Both the position numbers and the translations under genes were made by a program. From Tetrapisispora phaffii CBS 4417 (Eukaryota > Ascomycota > Saccharomycetes > Saccharomycetales > Saccharomycetaceae), in assembly GCF_000236905.1 (NCBI RefSeq), contig NC_016521.1:620001-684000 (forward strand): a stretch of 64,000 nt of DNA. Reading direction: 5' to 3'. Shown one piece after another: positions 56,601 to 64,000 of the stretch (within the stretch, counting starts at the first letter, position 1; every line of letters begins with the position of its first letter). Below the pieces are notes generated by a model. That model saw only the letters and a list, made by a program, of their open reading frames with translations. It searched no databases and was not told the DNA's origin.

Positions 56601-57066
56601 ATGATCCATTGGATAATAATTTCCTTATCTCATGACAAGGATGCTTTGGAACAGATTCTTGGTGTGGAGCAGATTCCGATTCTGGCATTATCGGGTACCC
56701 AGATGAATTGATCTCTAAGTAATCCCAACGTGAATCATTTAAACAAAAAAACTCGACTCCACTGATTTTATTTACTGTTTCATGAGGAACTGGTTGTGCA
56801 ACTCTTGATTTTCTAGTGATAGTACCAATAAATATTAAGTCACCAATTTCTAGTAAACCAACAAATCCATATATTTCATAAGATGATAACTTTTTGTATC
56901 CTTGTCCTTTCAAGTCAGCCTTGGGAATCAATTCAACTGCACAAGCGGCTGCTTTGAATGATTGATGGTTGGTATTTTTATTGCCAACGGCTCTAAACAC
57001 AAGAGCAAATGAATTAGATACGATAGAAATCCTTCTATCCGGATTATTTGCAACTAAAATATGCAT
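53638..57066 (-). CDS. INP53: Synaptojanin-like polyphosphoinositide phosphatase
   Basis: Synaptojanins have two lipid phosphatase domains and act in clathrin traffic and endocytosis. The N-terminal Sac1 domain (about 1-500) has an intact CX5R active site in NCLDCLDRTNLVQ near residue 424, which excludes Inp51, whose Sac1 site is dead. The inositol 5-phosphatase domain (about 574-860) shows FIGTYNVNG, GMTGNKGAVAIRF, FWLGDLNYRI, PSWTDRIVYRG and SDHHPVYA. The C-terminal 250 residues are proline- and serine-rich, suited to SH3 partners such as Bzz1. The 1,142 residues lie between Inp53 (1,107) and Inp52 (1,183). The two are duplicates (YOR109W, YNL106C) and the position cannot separate them, so the symbol is provisional. 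Confidence 0.9.
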   Translation of the reverse strand: MHILVANNPDRRISIVSNSFALVFRAVGNKNTNHQSFKAAACAVELIPKADLKGQGYKKLSSYEIYGFVGLLEIGDLIFIGTITRKSRVAQPVPHETVNKISGVEFFCLNDSRWDYLEINSSGYPIMPESESAPHQESVPKHPCHEIRKLLSNGSFYYSTDFDLTSTLQRRGFISHSLSSDNFEKEYMWNSFLMKEIITYRDRLDVNARQILDDEGFLTTVIRGFAETFITYVKNLKIGLTVISKQSWKRAGTRFNARGIDDESNVANFVETELIMFSNQYCYSFTQIRGSVPIFWEQDTALINPKVSITRSVEATQPVFDEHFVRLTNKYGSVNVINLLSTRSSEIGLTKRYRQHLQLSKKVSLNSDTFLTEFDFHKETSQVGFVGSKKLLPLVTDFILENGYFSYDVREKRVISEQHGVFRTNCLDCLDRTNLVQQMLSLTVFKLFLEDFQLINSKDYVEDTDFASKHNALWADHGDQISQIYTGTNALKSSFSRKGKMSFAGALSDATKSVSRMYINNFMDKDKQQNIDALLGRLPHQQAVELYDPINEYVTQQLEKKKDNFTSYSSADIFIGTYNVNGISRPTDLSQWLFPIGDKFKPDIVILGMQEVIEMSAGSILNADSTKGSFWESMVSQCLNQFDEKYLLLRVQQMTSLLMLFFVKKSKAHKIKQVEGSSKKTGFGGMTGNKGAVAIRFQYNETSFCAVNAHFAAGSGNVDERRNDYESIMKSITFARSKTVRNHDSIFWLGDLNYRISLSNEQVRKALMDKGENYIEKLLTYDQLTQEINTGVVFQNFKEPTIQFRPTYKFDIGTNRYDSSEKARTPSWTDRIVYRGANLQPLAYSDVDMRISDHHPVYAAYKAKIVCIDENVKNKLSKDLYEEFKASHPNEVGSKVLQLVDIDTEANKILEKYKISSKPSSNSLLDFDIQASPSRKSPSNILSSSASLSSIPLQPSSRVSSASEVYLPRNVQQPSSRASSTSEESITRNLPPPLKATTLQSAVKNDGATRFVPEPPKSQSQPPAAPVAATPLQGSTTERKPAFSSPSPPKPRKALPPGFSDVILTPKNSSSPSSPALPIAEKVKPAAPPSLHAKTSNESTKPDTKRETKDNDTITKNPPTVPVKKAELEHLSMDAWRPLTPK

Positions 57067-57694
57067 AACTCACAAACTTTTAATCTCTTATAACGTTTAA
57101 AAATTGGTAGATGACTATTAAAAGCTACAATTTTTAGAACTTTTAGCTCACAATTAAAATTTGATATTATGACAATGGAAAAAGGTCTCAGTGACAACTT
57201 ACAAATGGCAATTTTTCGTGATAACTTCTAATAAAACTTACTGAATGATATAATATGCGATCGTATACATGTACTATATATGTGTTGTATATATTTATCT
57301 CAACTTTTCAACCTTCTATAATCCATTTGTTAAACTCAAAATTGAATGAATATCCTAAAGTTTCAAATAAGAATGATTATTATTTTCAATTTTCAATGTG
57401 CGCATATGTTATAGTACCAACAAGCGACATTGGAAACCTTTTTGCTATGAGAACAGAACCCCTATACTTAAATGTAATATGTAATTTATGTTTTATATAA
57501 GTGAGGGAGTTTGTATAATGCATCAGGAGTCTCTAACAATACTAACAGACTATGCCTTTCTTAATGGCAATGATACTGCTTGTTTCTGGTTTCTAACTTA
57601 TCTTTAATGAACTTTAACATAATATCAAAAATGAGATGGAAGAGGTAATGGTCCTCATGCATATTATATCTATGTGCCGGCTACGTATCTTTTT
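57067..57694. other. INP53 upstream / VAM3 downstream region
   Basis: This 628 bp stretch has only short open frames; the longest (57255-57500, plus) has no recognisable features and I treat it as chance. In S. cerevisiae LEU4/LEU9 and other genes lie here; none is present. Confidence 0.45.
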
Positions 57695-58564
57695 TTATAA
57701 CATTGCAAGTAGAATAATTGATGATATGATTAGGAGCACGACTAAAACCACAAATCCACATCTATTTTTCTTTCTTTGTGATTCTTCAGCCTTGTTCAAT
57801 GCTTTATTACTTACCTGCAAGTTATCCGATAATGAATTAATGTTGTTATCAATTGAGTCAATTTGATCAGATTGTTCTGTCACTAGTTCACTTAGTTGTT
57901 TAAATATAGTATTAACTTCACCAACTTTGTTCCTTATTTTATTGATTTCTTCACCTCTTTCCTGCTGTATAATTGATTGATAACTCAATTCATCTTCGTT
58001 TAATAAGAGTTGTCTTTCTGATTGTGCTAACAAGCTTACTTGTTTCTGTTCTTGTTGTTGTAAATCTGGGATTTGTTCGGTTGCCAAAGTTGCCAGATTA
58101 TTGGGATCATTATCTCCAGCATTGTTATAAATATTCAAACTGTGTTTAACGTTTACATTTGTGTTGGTCTTTAATGGGTTTTTCAACTTTAACATCTCGA
58201 ACTGTTTAAGTAAGCCTTCTAAGTCACTTGATATCTGTTCACGATATAGTTTTATTGTTCGATAGTTAGCGTCGACGGATGAGTATTCGCCATTTCCATT
58301 ACCTATTGAATTTTCCAATAGCTTCGCAATAAATTCTTTCTTCTTGTGAAGTTCAGGAATTAAGTGTTGATCTATCTTATTCCTCACCTGAATATTGTCA
58401 TTTGGTGAACCAATTTTATTTACTTCTCTTTTCAGAAGTTTAATCATGTTTACCAGCTCTACTACCTGAGAATTATTCGTTTGTGCTTCAATATCACCAT
58501 TGGAGATACGTTCATCAGGCCTGTCACCTGTGACCTTTTGAGATTCGATATCAATAAATGACAT
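57695..58564 (-). CDS. VAM3: Vacuolar Qa-SNARE (syntaxin) Vam3
   Basis: Vam3 is the Qa-SNARE for homotypic vacuole fusion and for the AP-3 pathway. The 289 residues match S. cerevisiae (283). The N-terminal three-helix Habc region covers about 25-125. The SNARE motif (about 195-255) has the Vam3-like entry LSYQSIIQQERGEEINKI and the core VGEVNTIFKQLSELVTEQ. A C-terminal membrane anchor (CGFVVLVVLLIISSIILLAM) comes after a basic RKKNR. The opening MSFIDIESQ is like S. cerevisiae Vam3, which argues against Pep12. Divergent from AVT4. Confidence 0.93.
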   Translation of the reverse strand: MSFIDIESQKVTGDRPDERISNGDIEAQTNNSQVVELVNMIKLLKREVNKIGSPNDNIQVRNKIDQHLIPELHKKKEFIAKLLENSIGNGNGEYSSVDANYRTIKLYREQISSDLEGLLKQFEMLKLKNPLKTNTNVNVKHSLNIYNNAGDNDPNNLATLATEQIPDLQQQEQKQVSLLAQSERQLLLNEDELSYQSIIQQERGEEINKIRNKVGEVNTIFKQLSELVTEQSDQIDSIDNNINSLSDNLQVSNKALNKAEESQRKKNRCGFVVLVVLLIISSIILLAML

Positions 58565-59252
58565 GACCTCTCATTAACAATATTTGTGTCTTTTCGTAAT
58601 TTAATTCAATAATTTGTGCTTCGAAGTATTTATAAATACACCTACGAAATGAGCCTTATGTCAATTCTATTTGTCTTCTCTCACACTAACAGATAAAACA
58701 CGGATAGTAGCTAACCCTTTATATGAATGTTACAACGACTAGGTACTCTAATGTAATATATTTCACTTCCGACAAATCATTTATCCTATATTGCATTTGT
58801 TGTTATTTTTTATACTTATTTTAAGGGAAGATGCACCAATAAGTTGCAAAGTTGAAAAACGTTGATAACGTTTCTCAAAATCCATCGATAAGATTATAAG
58901 TTATGTTATAAATAATATTTTGTTAAATACTATTGAAAACACCAATGATGAGATAGCAAGGTAACTTTAGCTACTATAACAACCAAGCAAGGTAATTCAG
59001 AATATTTATGTTTATAGCTATCTAGCAACAACAAGATCACCTTTTAATTATTTTTCTAAATCTTCATTCAATTATAACTAGTTTGAATACTACTCCATTC
59101 CTTTTTGGCTAATACTATTTTGAAAACACATTATTACAATTACATTTCAAGCGTTGTTATTTGTGATATATTTGGTTTGACAGGTTGCAATCAATTCTAC
59201 TAGTCCAACCATAAAATTACAAACCTTACAGGAATATCCACGATCAGCTATT
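58565..59252. promoter_or_regulatory. Divergent VAM3/AVT4 region
   Basis: Promoters of two vacuolar membrane genes share this 688 bp stretch. The repeated phrase AGCAAGGTAA occurs at about 58954-58963 and 58987-58996. No named motif or extra gene could be supported. Confidence 0.45.
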
Positions 59253-61502
59253 ATGGATGGGAATTCTTCCAAATTTTCCAATGTGCGGTCCTTAAATATT
59301 CCAAATTCAAACAGTTCAAGAAATAAATGTCCTAGTAGTATTACAACACCTAAAGGTTCATTTGGTGGTAGGTCCATGAGAACTGATAATGGTGAACCAC
59401 TTAATTATGCATTAATAGATATTCAGACTCCAAATTTTAAGACAGTACACCCCAATAGAGAAGGTGTTATAATCAATAGCTTAAGAGATAACTACTTAAA
59501 TACATCAACGTTTTCCAGGAAATTTTCGAAATCATCACATTCTGGTAGTGATTATAAATCAGCTAATGGCAGTCAGTTAAATTTCCATTCAGAGCAGAAT
59601 GATGAAACTAGTCCAAAAATACAAAATGTTAATAATAATATCTCTCTGAATAACATTTATTTGAGAAATGATGATTCTGTTTTATTAGACCATGATTCCA
59701 ACATGCATAGTGAAGGTGGTGATATTACGAGAGATTTTTACAACATAGTAAAGAAAACAGATCCTGAATCAGTGCATAATTCACACGTCTTACAAAGAAC
59801 GAAATCAAGTCCGAACATTGCACCAAGTAGTATTGCAGCGAATGAAAAGATTTCTGCAAGTGGTATAAATATCCCTGGTGGATTTAGAAGGGAGTATATT
59901 GTTAATAAACTGAGATCAAAACAAAAGTTAAAAGATACTTTTGTAAATAAGCGACATATCCAAGATCGATGTGACGGCCAGTTGAGTAGTTTAGAATTAT
60001 CTGGGTATGGTTCTATTGAGGAATCTGAAGATTATAACAATAAAGTCCCCTTTTTGACGAGAAACTTTTTAGAATTTCTTTATGTGTATGGTCATTTTGC
60101 AGGTGAATCGTTTGAGGATGATTTCATTTCTGAAATAGATAAACAATATTTGACTGGAACACCTGGTCAAATAGAGGAGGTCCCACTTTTATCAAGGAAG
60201 GGTATAAGTCGTGTTACATCTGGTGTTAGAGTGAGTAAACCTATGATTCAGACAGCAAAAGGAAAAACTCCAACAACAAAAGCATTTTTACTATTGCTTA
60301 AATCGTTCATAGGAACAGGTATTTTATTTCTACCTAATGCATTTTCAAAGGGAGGTTTGTTGTTCTCAATAGGTATGCTTTTATTTTTTGGTCTATACTC
60401 TTACTGGTGCTACTTCATTTTGATACGGTCTAAACAAATAACAAAAGTTTCGTCATTTGGTGACATTGGGTTGATATTGTATGGTAGGTGGATGAAGACA
60501 ATTATCCTATGTTCCTTAGTGTTAACACAGATTGGTTTTTCAGCAGCATATGTTATATTTTGTGCTAAGAACCTCAGGGCTTTCATAATAAATGTATTCA
60601 ACTTTCCAGATTTCAATATATCATATTTAATGATATTTCAATTAATAGTTTTTATTCCATTATCATTTGTAAGAAATGTCTCAAAGTTATCATTAACATC
60701 ATTAATGGCTAATTTCATGATAATGGGTGGGTTACTAATTGTGTTATTTTTCTGCATTAAGCATCTTTTTATTGATCTTCAAATGAAGCCAGAGGCAGGG
60801 GTTATATATGGTTTCAATCCCGATCTATGGTCAGTATTTATTGGAACTGCTATATTTGCATTTGAAGGCATTGGATTGATTATTCCGGTTCAAGATTCTA
60901 TGAAACATCCAGAACATTTCCCATTCGTTTTGTTTCTCGTAATTTTGACAGCTACCGTATTATTCATATTGATTGGGACTATAGGATATTTGGCATATGG
61001 TAAATACATAGAAACAGTTATTCTGATGAATCTATCTCAATCAAATGTTTTTGTGAATCTTGTTCAATTATTTTATTCTGTTGCCATTTTATTATCAACA
61101 CCATTACAATTATTTCCAGCAATAAAAATAATAGAAAATAGAATGTTTACAAGTTTTAGGAGTACCGATAATGGGTCATCTCAATTTTTATCAAACTCTG
61201 GTAAATTAAATTGGAGAATTAAATGGCGAAAAAATTGTCTAAGATCGATCATTGTTAGTTGTGTTATTTTAATAGCATACTTGGGCTACAATAACTTGGA
61301 TAAATTTGTTTCTCTAATTGGATCTTTTGCATGCATCCCACTTGTATACATGTATCCACCAATGTTACATCTAAAGAGTTACAGCATACCATCCTTAAAG
61401 CAGCATAAATTCAATTTCACTGTAATTTTTGACTTCTCATTGATTGTATTAGGAGGAATTAGCATGTTATATACATCGTATCGAAGTATTATGGATAGTT
61501 GA
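59253..61502 (+). CDS. AVT4: Vacuolar amino acid exporter Avt4 (AAAP family)
   Basis: Avt4 exports neutral and basic amino acids from the vacuole. The 749 residues (713 in S. cerevisiae) have a long hydrophilic, serine- and asparagine-rich N-terminus (about 1-340) and then about ten to eleven membrane spans. The first transmembrane block TTKAFLLLLKSFIGTGILFL then PNAFSKGG is the hallmark of the amino acid/auxin permease family. FEGIGLIIPVQDSMKHPEHF is the conserved block in the middle of the transporter. The residues MNGSSSKF-type start and RTKSSPNIAPSSIA segment suggest phosphorylation sites, by inference only. AVT3 is a paralogue; the position between VAM3 and PIN2 favours AVT4 (YNL101W). 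Confidence 0.92.
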   Translation: MDGNSSKFSNVRSLNIPNSNSSRNKCPSSITTPKGSFGGRSMRTDNGEPLNYALIDIQTPNFKTVHPNREGVIINSLRDNYLNTSTFSRKFSKSSHSGSDYKSANGSQLNFHSEQNDETSPKIQNVNNNISLNNIYLRNDDSVLLDHDSNMHSEGGDITRDFYNIVKKTDPESVHNSHVLQRTKSSPNIAPSSIAANEKISASGINIPGGFRREYIVNKLRSKQKLKDTFVNKRHIQDRCDGQLSSLELSGYGSIEESEDYNNKVPFLTRNFLEFLYVYGHFAGESFEDDFISEIDKQYLTGTPGQIEEVPLLSRKGISRVTSGVRVSKPMIQTAKGKTPTTKAFLLLLKSFIGTGILFLPNAFSKGGLLFSIGMLLFFGLYSYWCYFILIRSKQITKVSSFGDIGLILYGRWMKTIILCSLVLTQIGFSAAYVIFCAKNLRAFIINVFNFPDFNISYLMIFQLIVFIPLSFVRNVSKLSLTSLMANFMIMGGLLIVLFFCIKHLFIDLQMKPEAGVIYGFNPDLWSVFIGTAIFAFEGIGLIIPVQDSMKHPEHFPFVLFLVILTATVLFILIGTIGYLAYGKYIETVILMNLSQSNVFVNLVQLFYSVAILLSTPLQLFPAIKIIENRMFTSFRSTDNGSSQFLSNSGKLNWRIKWRKNCLRSIIVSCVILIAYLGYNNLDKFVSLIGSFACIPLVYMYPPMLHLKSYSIPSLKQHKFNFTVIFDFSLIVLGGISMLYTSYRSIMDS

Positions 61503-61771
61503 ACAGTATGAATTTATCTGTTATCGATATATTATATATTCAAATGTATAACTTAATTTAAACTAGAAGAACTATGCTTAGGATTATTTTCTGTTTTCAT
61601 TATTAAATTTTGTTTATTATTTAAATATGATTTTATATATTGCTTAAATATATCCTGTAAAATGCATGCTAATGTGGAACAACTACCGATTTAATGACCT
61701 TATTGTGTAGAGTATACTGTTCCGTTAAATGTATGATTGAAAAAGATCCTTATACAAGGATTAATTGTGAA

Positions 61772-62599
61772 TTAATACCTCCCGTTTGGATAGTAGTTAT
61801 ATCTAACCTGATCATCATCTTGAGGATAAGGCATCCGATTAGGTGAACCATACTGGGCAGAATTCTGAATGCCATTGCCGTAAAATGATTGGTTGTTATC
61901 CCCATATCTTCCGTTGTAAGAAGTTGGCGGATTATAATTGGTACCAAATTGCTGTCCGTAAGCTTGATTACTCTCATTATTAAATTCTGAAGAAAAGTTT
62001 CCGTTATGCATAAGGGCATCCTTACTACTAAAAGCACCCGGCATCGAACCCACTTGATTAGAGTTTTCATCACTTTCATAAATTTTAGGTGGCATCCTTG
62101 TTGGTTGATCCTTTTTCACATTGCGCCTGATTGAATTCTCTCTAGAAATCATTTTTTGCTTTTCCAAATCAAAGTCTTGTTCCAATTCATAAACGTCATG
62201 AGGTGATTTTTCTTCATAGAAATCTTCATTGTTACTTTTATAATATACATTTTGTGGAGGTTGTATAGGCTGATAAATTACTGTTGCAGGAGGCATCCCC
62301 ATTCTATTTGGATTGTAGGAGTCATTTGTTGGCATAGGTTGATTATTCCTATTATCTGAATTCCTACATTGACAGCACCAACAAAAGAACTGTGCTATTC
62401 CCGTTACACCCTGTCTAAAACATGTTAAAACCGCACCAATTAGCCATAATGCTACTACACAAGCTAAAACTATACCAACTATTGCAATAATTTTGCATGC
62501 TTTGTTATCCATACATGTGTCCCAACTTTTAAAACTATCAGCAGTACTGATTAAATCATTTCTTTTGAATACCCTGGGTACCAGACAAATATCTAACAT
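61772..62599 (-). CDS. PIN2: Exomer-dependent plasma membrane protein Pin2
   Basis: Pin2 is a small membrane protein whose surface delivery depends on the exomer complex and whose cytosolic tail is prion-like and asparagine-rich. The 275 residues match S. cerevisiae (282). The conserved N-terminal part reads SFKSWDTCMDNKACKIIAIV and continues into one membrane span (about 33-59), then a cysteine-rich cytosolic start with FFCWCCQCRN. YQPIQPPQNVYYKSN and VYELEQDFDLEKQK are also shared. The C-terminal 100 residues are rich in N, Q, Y and G (NNQSFYGNGIQNSAQYG). It matches YOR104W in order between AVT4 and RAS. Confidence 0.93.
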   Translation of the reverse strand: MLDICLVPRVFKRNDLISTADSFKSWDTCMDNKACKIIAIVGIVLACVVALWLIGAVLTCFRQGVTGIAQFFCWCCQCRNSDNRNNQPMPTNDSYNPNRMGMPPATVIYQPIQPPQNVYYKSNNEDFYEEKSPHDVYELEQDFDLEKQKMISRENSIRRNVKKDQPTRMPPKIYESDENSNQVGSMPGAFSSKDALMHNGNFSSEFNNESNQAYGQQFGTNYNPPTSYNGRYGDNNQSFYGNGIQNSAQYGSPNRMPYPQDDDQVRYNYYPNGRY

Positions 62600-63257
62600 G
62601 ACAGTCGATGAGATCCCTTTTTTCTTTTAATACAGGATATTTCTGCAGTTCCAAATATTGAACGTGTAATCTTCAAAATAATAATAATAATATAGATATA
62701 TATATATGTGTGTGTATGTGGGTGTAATGTACCAAATGTTGACTATTCCTTGAAGTAAATAAAAAATGCGAGTTCAAAGATAGATATAGATATCTATTTG
62801 ATTCATCTTCTTATTAACTGTCATAGTATATTTTTAACATCGCGCAGCGGACATCGGGTTAAAGTCATTATTTTCAATGCTGAACTTTTTTTACCAATAT
62901 GGAAATAAGTGAAATCGTGATGTTAGTCGACTTGAAACTTAACAATGTTCAAATAAAGAAGCATATATATATATAAAATATGTATCATTCTAAATGGTTA
63001 TAACTTTAACAATATTAATCTAAGAAAATATTCTTACTGCTTATCATTTAGCATTCCATCACTAATTTTACATGCAAGAATACTATGACGTTGGTAAAAA
63101 AAAATGGATACTTTTTTATAAGTACAATCATGGACTTTTCTTAAACTATATTGTTAATCTGTCCCATGCCTTTTTTTTGGGGAGTACTCTGTGCCTACAT
63201 AAACATATTTATATATATATATATACATATATATATATAACGTTAATTATTTGAAGA
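62600..63257. other. PIN2 upstream / RAS downstream region
   Basis: No gene is seen in these 658 bp. Simple sequence is frequent: GTGTGTATGTGGGTG near 62708-62723, and ATATAT runs at 62962-62974 and about 63209-63239. Confidence 0.5.
63209..63239. repeat. AT microsatellite
   Basis: An (AT)n run interrupted by one C, close to the RAS stop codon. It is the longest simple AT tract in the right part of the window. Confidence 0.8.
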
Positions 63258-64000
63258 TTAACAGATGACACAACAGCCACCGCCGCTTGATTTTTCTTTT
63301 GGTGAGGTTGCAGATGATTTAGACTGGTTTGCTCTTGCTGTTTTGGTATCATCACTTTTATGAGAGTTCTTATTGTTTGCTGTATTGCTAGGAAATGCTT
63401 GGTTTTGCTTGTTTTCTTTGTTATGACTATCATGCGCTGTGTGACTAGCATCTCGTTCGCCAACGTTGTTCATGTTATTGTCAATAGTATTGATGTTATT
63501 AGTATTACCAGAGTTTGGATTATTAGCTGCGTTTTCTTCATTTGAATTTGCTGTGTTATTATAAGTATTGCTAACATCATCAGCGATATTAGCATTTATA
63601 TTGTTTTCGTCATGTTCATTGGCATGTTCTATATTTTGGATATTATATGCTCCGCCTTCATCTCTTACAAGACGTGATAATTCATAAAATGCATCTTGAA
63701 CGTTAATATCTTGTTTAGCTGATGTTTCAAAGAATGGGGCGGTCATGTGCTTTGCAAGGTTCATACCTTCTTCGTAACTGACTTGTCTTTCTGTTTCTAA
63801 ATCAGACTTGTTACCTACCACAACAATTGGTATGTAGTCAGCATCTTTTACCCTCTGTATTTGTTGATAGTAGTTCAACAATTCTTCATAGGAATTTCTA
63901 GAGGTAACTGAGTAGACCAATAAGAAACCTTCACCGGTTCTCATGTATTGTTCTCTCATAGCAGAGTATTCTTCTTGACCAGCGGTATCCAAGATATCCA
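63258..64000 (-). CDS. RAS1: Ras GTPase, 3' part (RAS1/RAS2 type; 5' end outside window)
   Basis: Ras activates adenylate cyclase in nutrient signalling. The window ends inside the gene. The visible 246 residues start within switch II ([20 protein letters not shown]) and include the guanine-specificity motifs NKSD and ETSAK. A long hypervariable region rich in asparagine follows, and the end GGGCCVIC is a CaaX box (CVIC) for farnesylation with a neighbouring cysteine for palmitoylation. The P loop and switch I lie beyond 64000. The internal TTG at 63992 is not a start; the frame continues across the window edge. RAS1 (YOR101W) and RAS2 (YNL098C) are duplicates and cannot be separated here. 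The final C resembles Ras1. Confidence 0.94.
   Translation of the reverse strand, partial: DILDTAGQEEYSAMREQYMRTGEGFLLVYSVTSRNSYEELLNYYQQIQRVKDADYIPIVVVGNKSDLETERQVSYEEGMNLAKHMTAPFFETSAKQDINVQDAFYELSRLVRDEGGAYNIQNIEHANEHDENNINANIADDVSNTYNNTANSNEENAANNPNSGNTNNINTIDNNMNNVGERDASHTAHDSHNKENKQNQAFPSNTANNKNSHKSDDTKTARANQSKSSATSPKEKSSGGGCCVIC

Noticed and set aside
57255..57500. 81-codon ORF between INP53 and VAM3
   Set aside because: Random-looking composition, no known homologue that I recognise and no sign of promoter or conservation.
58944..59030. Box C-like ATGATGA suggesting a C/D snoRNA between VAM3 and AVT4
   Set aside because: No CTGA box D at a suitable distance and no terminal stem.

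Overview
This window is nuclear DNA of a budding yeast of the family Saccharomycetaceae. It is AT-rich and has compact, nearly intronless genes. About 28 protein genes match Saccharomyces cerevisiae genes one for one. There is one tRNA-Gln(UUG) gene and one textbook yeast intron (GTATGT...TACTAAC...AG) in DBP2. Gene names and systematic positions come from recalled family knowledge; no search was run.

Layout. 1-5.4 kb: OLE1, AME1, ERV14 and RSM18, mixing genes that S. cerevisiae keeps on two duplicated blocks (YGL and YBR). 5.6-15.8 kb: the YIL042C-YIL034C block (PKP1, GVP36, APQ12, TED1, CKA1, CAP2), interrupted between GVP36 and APQ12 by a tRNA gene and a 1.4 kb accessory stretch with an 87 bp tandem repeat. 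16.2-21.2 kb: the divergent chromatin-remodelling pair IRC5/RSC8. 21.7-39.2 kb: NPT1, a PTP2/PTP3 phosphatase, NOC2, DED1, MRP51, MRM1 and BFR1, drawn from the YOR201-209 and YPL118 blocks. 39.6-41.5 kb: BZZ1. 42-64 kb: TRS33, AZF1, RPC19, DBP2, CEX1, NOP15, an INP52/INP53 synaptojanin, VAM3, AVT4, PIN2 and the 3' part of a RAS gene. This last run interleaves the YOR and YNL blocks that arose in the yeast whole-genome duplication.

The interleaving, together with the absence of many genes expected in an unduplicated order (for example RET1, CYB5, POL1, MET4), suggests a post-duplication species that resolved its duplicate genes differently from Saccharomyces. A Vanderwaltozyma/Tetrapisispora-type lineage is the best guess; the species is not identified.

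Themes. Ribosome production recurs: NOC2, NOP15, RPC19, DBP2 and DED1, several with PAC and RRPE promoter motifs. So do mitochondrial translation (RSM18, MRP51, MRM1), membrane traffic (ERV14, TRS33, VAM3, GVP36, synaptojanin) and lipid or ER work (OLE1, TED1, APQ12).

Most unusual points: a roughly 300 bp island of about 70% GC next to RPC19, whose coding region is also strongly GC-biased; a one-base frameshift in an A-run near the 3' end of BFR1; a 1,029-base DBP2 intron with an in-frame stop inside its 5' splice site; a repeat-bearing small ORF upstream of the tRNA gene; a cluster of four CACGTG boxes between IRC5 and RSC8; and tandem Swi4-type CGCGAAA boxes before AME1. I saw no clearly novel multi-gene system.
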